From Euphorbia lathyris (Eukaryota; Streptophyta; Magnoliopsida; Malpighiales; Euphorbiaceae): a DNA stretch of 64,000 nucleotides. Location of the stretch: contig NC_088918.1 in the NCBI RefSeq assembly GCF_963576675.1, forward strand, positions 65,869,001-65,933,000, given 5' to 3'. Below are positions 57,585 through 64,000 of the stretch, one piece after another. The translations under genes were made by a program, and so were the position numbers. Below the pieces are notes generated by a model, which saw only the letters and a program-made list of their open reading frames with translations, did not search any database and was not told the origin of the DNA. Numbering within the stretch: position 1 is the first letter of the stretch; every line of letters starts with the position of its first letter.

Positions 57585-60102
57585 GTAATAACGATATTCA
57601 TGATTGCGTGGAGTGCTCCGTTGATAATGACTGAAAATTGATCCAACTTTCAGACGTTATGGGTAAATTTGGCCCAACTTGTAAATCTTACGTATACAAG
57701 CATACCATTTATAACATTAAATCTAAAACTAATTTTGGTTGTCAACGTTAAAGATATTTTTACACCTTAATTCCCATGTGGTGCATAAAAATTAAAATGA
57801 AGCGGTTTAATTTGATTTAACACTGATAAATTAATCTAGACATAATAAAAATTGTCAGACTTAAAGTTCTTTCTTGATTCTATAGATGGTGGTGCATGAT
57901 CGTTCTTAACTGATGGAGCGATTTGTCTGGTTAATTTCATTGATGAACGAGATCACAACTTGCTAACTGGCTATTCATAGGTATCCTCCATGATATCGGT
58001 TTTATTCTTATTAAAAAGAGTTCTGAATTATATAGCTAATTATAAATGCATTTCTAGAATGCATATAATTGGTTAATTAGTCTGTTAACAAAAAAAATAC
58101 CATTAATCAGTCAATAAAATTAGATTAATTATATATCATTTACCATTTCGATCGGCTAATTTATATTTCAATTCGTTAACCATTGATTTTGAGGTATTTG
58201 GTAGTTCATTTTCATGTTTTTGTTTACAATTTTACTTCAAAAATGAAAATTTTATGTGTTTGGTTAGTGATCTTCAAAAAGCATAGAATTTCTGCTTTTT
58301 TTTTTTTAAGTATCGTTTTTTCTGGCGAGCAAATTTTCTTTTTCTATTCTGATTTTTTGAATCCTAAAAATATGACAAAAAAATAATAATTCAGAATCTC
58401 TGTTTCTCTCCCTTGTTCAACTAAAAAAAAAATCAAAACTCTCTCCAGGAATTCTCAATCATGGCCTATAAAATCACAAATTCATCAATCATCGATTAAA
58501 AATCACTTTACCCACATCACCAGATATCTAAAACCCCATCCCATAATCAAATTCCACCAACCCATAAGCTTCTTCTGAGAAAGAACCCATCCTAAACAAT
58601 GTTTAAAAACCCAAATTGATTCAAATCCGACGTCTTGACCTTTTTTCTTCCTCTTTCACTCAATTTCACTGCCTCTCCTCTTCAATTCCTAATAGATACA
58701 CCCAATTTTCAAATGGATATGTTTGTAAGAGATCGTGGATTCAAATGGGTTTAGAGAGGAAGTTGGATTTTCAGAGTTTGAGAGTTTACTGGATTTTATA
58801 TCATTGTTTTCAATTAATACCTTCACCACTGGAGAAAGGAGCTAGACGAAAGGAAGTACGATGGAGGTCAGAGGGAGGGAGATGGCTGGTGCAGTGATTT
58901 CAAGAAAAATTTGAAGAAGAAAGACACGAGACAGAAAGGTAGGCAGTAATGACTCTATACACGCGCAATTCGTTTTTTCAACTCCAAGCCATTTGGCATT
59001 AAATGCCACGTAGGAGTAGCTCTGTGTTTATTTTATACTATACAGGTAAGTTTAGGCAGCTTACGAGATACTCGTGAAGTTTAAGAAACCAATCTATAAT
59101 TTCGGTAAGTTCGGGTACTGGCTTTTTTATTGTCAAGCACCTAACAATACAACATATTCACCTCAAATCATAGTTTTCTTTTTTCTTTTATGAAGAATGG
59201 ATATACACATTCCCAATCATTTCATGTTGCGTAATTTCGTATTCCAATACAGCCCAGTCCCTCAACTCCCTTCCTTCCACTTCCACCGCCTCCACCTGCT
59301 TTCAAAATTGTATTTTAGTATTTTCCATCTATTACAAGCATGGTTTTTAAAAAAATCTGTAATAATCTCCTCCAAATATTTAATTAAAATCAGAAACTTA
59401 AAAAAAAACATTTAATTAAAATCAGAAACTTAAAAAAAAACACCCCAAATATTTTCTCCTTTCCTTTTCTTCATCGCGCGATAGACAGGAACAAAAACCC
59501 TAGAACATAATAGTGGCTCCTCCTCCACCAGCGGCGGCGTCAACTCCACTCCTCCTCCACCAGCGGCGGCGTCATCAGGTACGGTGGAGTTCTCCTAAGA
59601 TAAATTGATAAAATTTTGGACTATAATGTTTGTCGTTCGGTTTCTGGAAAGAAACAATAGAAAATCGATCTGCTCGCTTCATAAATTTAGGTATAATGGA
59701 AGTTAAATTGAACATTATATGTTGTTTCTTTTGTTTATCTTTTACATAGGTCGAAAATGGAAGCTACATCTGGCTTAATTTTACAGAAAAGCAAAACTGT
59801 TCGTGTTCGATTTCTCTATTTTGTAATTATTCATCCAGTATACCATTGTGTAGTTAATGCTGCAACTTCTTCAAAATAAATTTAATACGAAGGTGACCTT
59901 TAATTAATTATTCTGTCTATATTATATATGTCAAAGCTTCTTTAATTTATTAGAATTTTATTTTACATATATATAATATTATATATTATTTATTTATGAT
60001 GGCATGATCAACTGGTTGATCCTATTGATCGTGAAGCTTTTATCTTACTGGTTCGAGTCAGGTCCGGTTTTTAAAACCATGTATACAAGACACATCTATC
60101 TA
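57585..60102. other. Intergenic, no gene recognised
   Basis: AT-rich with several minor repeats. A copy of the 31786-type dispersed repeat lies at about 58197-58267. A 26-bp unit ending AAACTTAAAAAAAAACA is doubled at 59393-59440. A unit of about 35 bp, CTCCTCCTCCACCAGCGGCG plus following bases, is doubled at 59518-59575. The latter lies in a GC-richer patch (59480-59590, GGCGGCGTCA) that could be a short exon or leader, unassigned. Confidence 0.4.
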
Positions 60103-60239
60103 TCTATATATAATATAAAACAGTAACGATGGAGCTGAGGTGTCACTCCCTCATTTTTTACTGATAAAAAATATAATAAAAAATATAATATATTAACTTG
60201 AGTTATATTATTATATTTATTTATAAAAAGATTATTTTA

Positions 60240-60712
60240 TCTGTACTATATCTAAGAGTTCTACAGAATTTAAATTAATCCCTAAAATCTCTCGAATTCT
60301 CTGCATATCTATATCTAAAAGTTCTACAGAATTTAAATTAATCCCTAAAATCTCTCTAATTCTCTGCATATCTATATCTAAAAGTTCTACATAATTTAAA
60401 TCAGTCCCTAAAATCTCTCTAATTCTCTGCATATCTATATATAATATAAAACAGTAACGATGGAGCTGGGGTGTCACTTCCTCCTTTTTTACTGATAAAA
60501 AATATAATAAAAAATATAATATATTAACTTTAGTTATATTATTATATTTATTTATAAAAAGATTATTTTATCCGTACTATATCTAAGAGTTCTACAGAAT
60601 TTAAATTAATCCCTAAAATCTCTCTAATTCTCTGCATATCTATATCTAAAAGTTCTACATAATTTAAATTAGTCCCTAAAATCTCTCTAATTCTCTGCAT
60701 ATCTATATATAA
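60240..60712. repeat. 68-bp tandem repeats inside the Helitron
   Basis: A unit of about 63-68 bp containing AGTTCTACAGAATTTAAATT, ATCCCTAAAATCTCTCTAAT and TCTCTGCATATCTATATCTA occurs three times after the first head and twice after the second. Each array ends where the next head begins (CATATCTATATATAATA), so the head seems to have arisen from, or recombined with, the repeat end. Confidence 0.85.
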
Positions 60713-60714
60713 TA

Positions 60715-61032
60715 CTCCCTCCATTTCAAAATAATTGTCACTTTTGATCAAATTTTTCCATTTCATATTATTTGTCAGGTTTAGTTTCCAATGCAACTTT
60801 TTCCTATTTTACCCCTATTAATGAGCTTAATATTAATTACACTTTTTGCTATTTTAAGTTTTCAATGTATGGAGAGAGGTTCAATTTAATGAGAGACACA
60901 AAAAATGATAATTATTAATGAAGAGAGATAGAGGGTATTCTAGTCCATGTTGCATAAATTTAATTCAAATCAATCATTTCCTTAATATGTGTGCTTTGGT
61001 CAAATGTGACAATTATTTTGAAACGGAGGGAG
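60715..61032. mobile_element. Stowaway-type MITE in the third Helitron head
   Basis: 318 bp with ends CTCCCTCCATTTCAAAATAA and TTATTTTGAAACGGAGGGAG and TA on both sides. Removal with one TA restores the Helitron head exactly. No ORF. Confidence 0.92.
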
Positions 61033-61191
61033 TATAAAACAGTAACAATGGAGCTGATGTGTCACTTTCTCCTTTTTTATATCATTAATTGTAATTATTA
61101 ATTATATTTTTGTTAATATTTATATATTAAGATGAATCCGTGCATCGCACGGGTCAAAAACTAGTTTTTAGTTAATTTACATATATTTTAT

Positions 61192-63296
61192 TAGAGGTGT
61201 CAAAATGGCTAAAAAGATTGACCCAACCTATTTAATAAATGGGTTGACCCAATCCAACCCATTTAATAAATGGGTTGTAATAACCTATTTGTATAGAGGT
61301 CAAAATGACCCAACCCATTTATTAAATGGGTTATATGGGTTGACCCATTTAACCCATTTAACTAAATCTAATAAAAAATTAAACAAAAAAAAACGTAGAA
61401 ACATAAAAACATGAAAATGTAAAAATTACACGGATCGACTCATTTAACCCAATTAACTAAAATATAATATAATATCTGGTTATTCATCATGTTATATGAT
61501 ATAGTCTCTTAGTGTAATTAAAATTCAATTAAAATTCAACTAAGTATAAAAAGAACTAGCGTAAAAAACCTAGAAATTTGTTCATTTGAATTTCAATTAA
61601 CATACACGTAAAAAACTATTAGTCCAAATAATGTAATGTTCTATAAAATCAAACAACAACGTAGTAATCATCCAAATCATCAAGAATTTTTGAAATTCCA
61701 GAATTTTTGAAATTTCGGAATTTTCAAAATTTCAGAATTTCCGGAATTTCAGAATATCTAGAATTTCTGAAATTTTTGAAATTTCAGAATTTTTGATATT
61801 CCAGATTCTGAAATTTCAGATTTTGGAATTTCGGAATTTTCTAAATTCTAGAATTTTAAATTTTAGAATTTTTGAAATTCCAGAATTTTCATATTCTGGA
61901 ATTTCAGAATTTTTGAAATTCTAGAATTTCAATTCTTCAGATTCTGAAATTCTAGAATTTTTCAAAATTCCAAAATTTTTAGAATTTCAGAATATCTAGA
62001 ATTTCTGAAATTTCAGAATTTTTGATATTCCAGATTCTGAAATTTCAGATTTTGGAATTTCAGAATTTTCGAAATTCTAGAATTTTTAAAATTTTAGAAT
62101 TTTTGAAATTCCAGAATTTTCATATTCTGGAATTTCAGAATTTTTGAAATTCTAGAATTTAAATTCTTCAGATTCTGAAATTCTAGAATTTTTCAAAATT
62201 CCAAAATTTCTAGAATTTTTCAAAATTCCAAAATTTCTGGAATTTCAGAATATTTGGAATTTTTGAAATTCTAGAATTTCCAGATTCTGAAATTTCAGAA
62301 TTTCAGAATTTCAAAAATTCAGAAATTTCAGATATTCTGAAATTTCAGAATTTTTGAAATTCTAGAATTTCAGAATTTTCATATTCTAGAATTTCAGAAT
62401 TTTTGAAATTCTAGAATTTCTAGATTTTGGAATTCTTCAGATACTAGAATTGCAGAATTCTTCAGATTTTGGAATTCTAGAATTCTTTAGATTATGGAAT
62501 TCCATAATTCTTCAGATTATGGAATTCAAGAATTTTTGAAATTCTATAATTTTTGAAATTCCAGAATTTTTGAAATATGAAATTTCAAAAATTCCAGAGC
62601 TATGAAATTCTAAAAAATTCTAGAATTTCGGAATTTTAAATTCTAGAAACTTATTGAATTTTAGAATTTCTGATCTATGAAACCATGTGTTTTTTTTTAA
62701 ATTAACCCTTAATTTTATAAGTTTTCTTTTGAGAATATATATAATTTAATATTTCGTGGAATTAGAGAATATTATTTTTTGTTTTTGACGTTTTGTATGA
62801 GAAATAAAAAATATATATTTATTAATTATTAAATAAATGAATGTTTTGATGAAATTATTTATTGGGTTGTCGTCACAGCCTCACATCCTCACATTTTATA
62901 AATAAATAAATATATTATTTCAAAGGAAACTATATATAATCAATTGAAAAATCTACTAATATTAAAGAATAAATATGAAAAGAATAATATGAAGAGAATA
63001 ATTCTAATTTAGTGGAGGAATAATTCAAATTTCATTCAATAATTCAAATCTACCAATATTAAAGAATAAGTATTTGTGGTTGTTTTAAGATGAATAAGAA
63101 AGTAATGGGTGATTCAAAAAAAAACCTAATGGGTTATTGGGTTGACTCTGCCAAAAACCTATTCAACCCTTTTATTATATGGATTAAATAGCTCAACCTC
63201 TTTATAATCCAATTCATAAAAGGGTCAACCCTAACCTATTTAAATGATGGGTTAAATGGGTCAATAAATGGATGATGACTCATTTTGACGGCTCTA
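61192..63296. mobile_element. Non-autonomous hAT-type element with palindromic repeat core, 2.1 kb
   Basis: Ends TAGAGGTGTCAAAATGG and CATTTTGACGGCTCTA with a perfect 8-bp duplication TATTTTAT (61184-61191, 63297-63304). Both ends carry many AACCCATTTAA/TTAAATGGGTT words that pair across the element (61225-61370 and 63125-63270). An 8-bp duplication with TAGRGNTGTCAA ends fits hAT. No transposase ORF. The middle is the repeat described next. Confidence 0.82.
61681..62680. repeat. About 1 kb of GAATTTC-like palindromic short repeats
   Basis: Almost pure repetition of words such as AGAATTTTTGAAATTCTAGA and GGAATTTCAGAATTTTTGAA. Each contains overlapping palindromes (GAATTC, GAAATTTC, TCTAGA). 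A longer unit of about 190 bp is visible as a second copy (61750-61945 compared with 62015-62190). No ORF. Restriction-like GAATTC sites cluster at 62420-62525. Confidence 0.9.
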
Positions 63297-63304
63297 TATT
63301 TTAT

Positions 63305-64000
63305 ACACACATAGAGACATTAGAGTTCCAAACCCCCGATTCGTGGATTTCCTCTCTCTCCCCGACTCTGAATCTCTACTCTCTCCTCCTGACATAGATT
63401 GATCATTAAATTAAAAACCTCTTCACTTCTTTCTCTCTCTAAACCAACCAACCAACTTCTTCTCCGTTTTCCTCTCTCTAGGATTTCAAAACTTTGTTCA
63501 GGTCACCACTCCTCCCATAATCCTGGGGTTTTCTACGTACACACTGTTTTATAACATGCTTTCCAACAGTCTTCTGATCGCGCTCTTTGCTCAAGTTTCC
63601 CGTTACTGAAGATTTCCATTCTCTTCCCTCCTACTTTCGCTAGGGCACGGTATTTCTTCGTTTTGGCTTGAATTTGTCTGTTGATTGTATGCTAAATGCG
63701 AGCTTTCCTCTTTTCTCGATTGTTTTCGATTCCTCTTATTTTCTTTTTAGTTTTTGTTTTCCTTGCTGGTTGTCTTTGGGTGCTTGCAGCTAGTGTGTAA
63801 CATTAGTAGTTAGGGTTCCAGTTAGTGATTGATTTGCCCATATTTCGCTAAGGAAGTGCCTAATCTTAATTTTCGAGTTCATTTTGGGCTTTAAGATGGT
63901 TCAATTTACAGTTAAATGGAGATTAACTACAATCCTGTGGAAAAAAGAGGGCGGAGCTTTAAGCTCCTTATTTCAGTCCTCTTTGTTTGCTCTTGCATTA
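63305..64000 (+). promoter_or_regulatory. Probable 5' leader of a gene beyond the right edge
   Basis: GC content rises and the sequence becomes strongly CT-rich (63340-63480, CCTCTCTCTC words), as in the CAC3 leader. A donor-like GGCACG|GTATTT lies near 63648/63649 and would start a leader intron. An ATG at 63896 opens a short frame to the window end but matches nothing I know. Inference from composition only. Confidence 0.4.

Larger units (their letters stand above)
60103..61164 (+). mobile_element. Non-autonomous Helitron with three 5' heads
   Basis: 3' end: a hairpin CCGTGCATCGCACGG (61138-61152), then GTCAAAAA and CTAG (61161-61164), followed by T. This is the classic plant Helitron end. 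The 5' head TCTATATATAATATAAAACA followed by GTAACGATGGAGCTG occurs at 60103, 60434 and 60702, the last split by a Stowaway MITE. Only one 3' end is present. No Rep/helicase ORF. Host bases A before TC and T after CTAG are approximate for the outermost head. Confidence 0.75.

Noticed and set aside
60232..60796. Repeated minus-strand protein with MQRIREILG units
   Set aside because: It is the translation of the 68-bp Helitron tandem repeat; the frame stops at repeat borders and there is no gene context.
61681..62680. CRISPR-like array
   Set aside because: The repeats overlap and vary continuously with no spacers, in a plant nuclear transposon.

Overview
This window is nuclear DNA of a flowering plant, most likely a eudicot. 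The evidence is spliced genes with GT-AG introns, a nuclear gene for a plastid-targeted protein, a brassinosteroid biosynthesis gene, a plant-type tRNA-Glu, and a dense load of plant transposons. It is not bacterial: there are no operons, ribosome binding sites or CRISPR arrays. I cannot name the species from the sequence.

Host genes are few. At the left edge, minus strand, is a partial OTU-type deubiquitinase (OTU3-like), with six exons in view. A tRNA-Glu(CTC) gene starts about 115 bp from its start codon, facing away. At 23.4-29.1 kb, plus strand, is a complete ten-exon gene for the alpha subunit of plastid acetyl-CoA carboxylase carboxyltransferase (CAC3). At 52.0-52.7 kb, minus strand, is an intronless steroid 5-alpha-reductase gene (DET2). 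The last 700 bases look like the 5' leader of a gene lying beyond the right edge.

The rest is mostly mobile DNA. 6-16 kb (minus) holds two decayed CACTA/En-Spm gene sets: a TnpD-like transposase split by a 743-bp hAT-type element, and a Transposase_24-type gene with a 1.47-kb solo LTR in an intron. 17.9-22.3 kb holds two defective Copia elements that keep only gag sequence. 30.6-33.4 kb holds two non-autonomous Mutator-like elements with perfect 9-bp target duplications. 34.5-51.1 kb is one nested block: an RTE-type LINE headed by a decayed 5S rRNA-like sequence, into which a Sirevirus-type Copia element (35.86-47.74 kb) and a separate solo LTR (48.96-50.28 kb) have jumped. The Sirevirus-type element lacks protease and integrase but keeps a large envelope-like ORF, itself interrupted by a 2.9-kb solo LTR. 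53-64 kb holds another solo LTR of that last family, several MITEs, a Helitron with three tandem 5' heads, and a 2.1-kb hAT-type element with about 1 kb of GAATTTC-like palindromic repeat at its core.

I found no wholly new gene system. The observations most worth a second look are the 5S-like head on the LINE, the TATA box placed just ahead of the envelope-like ORF in an otherwise gutted element, the multi-headed Helitron, and the palindromic core of the 2.1-kb element. Most insertion boundaries below are supported by target-site duplications read directly from the sequence.
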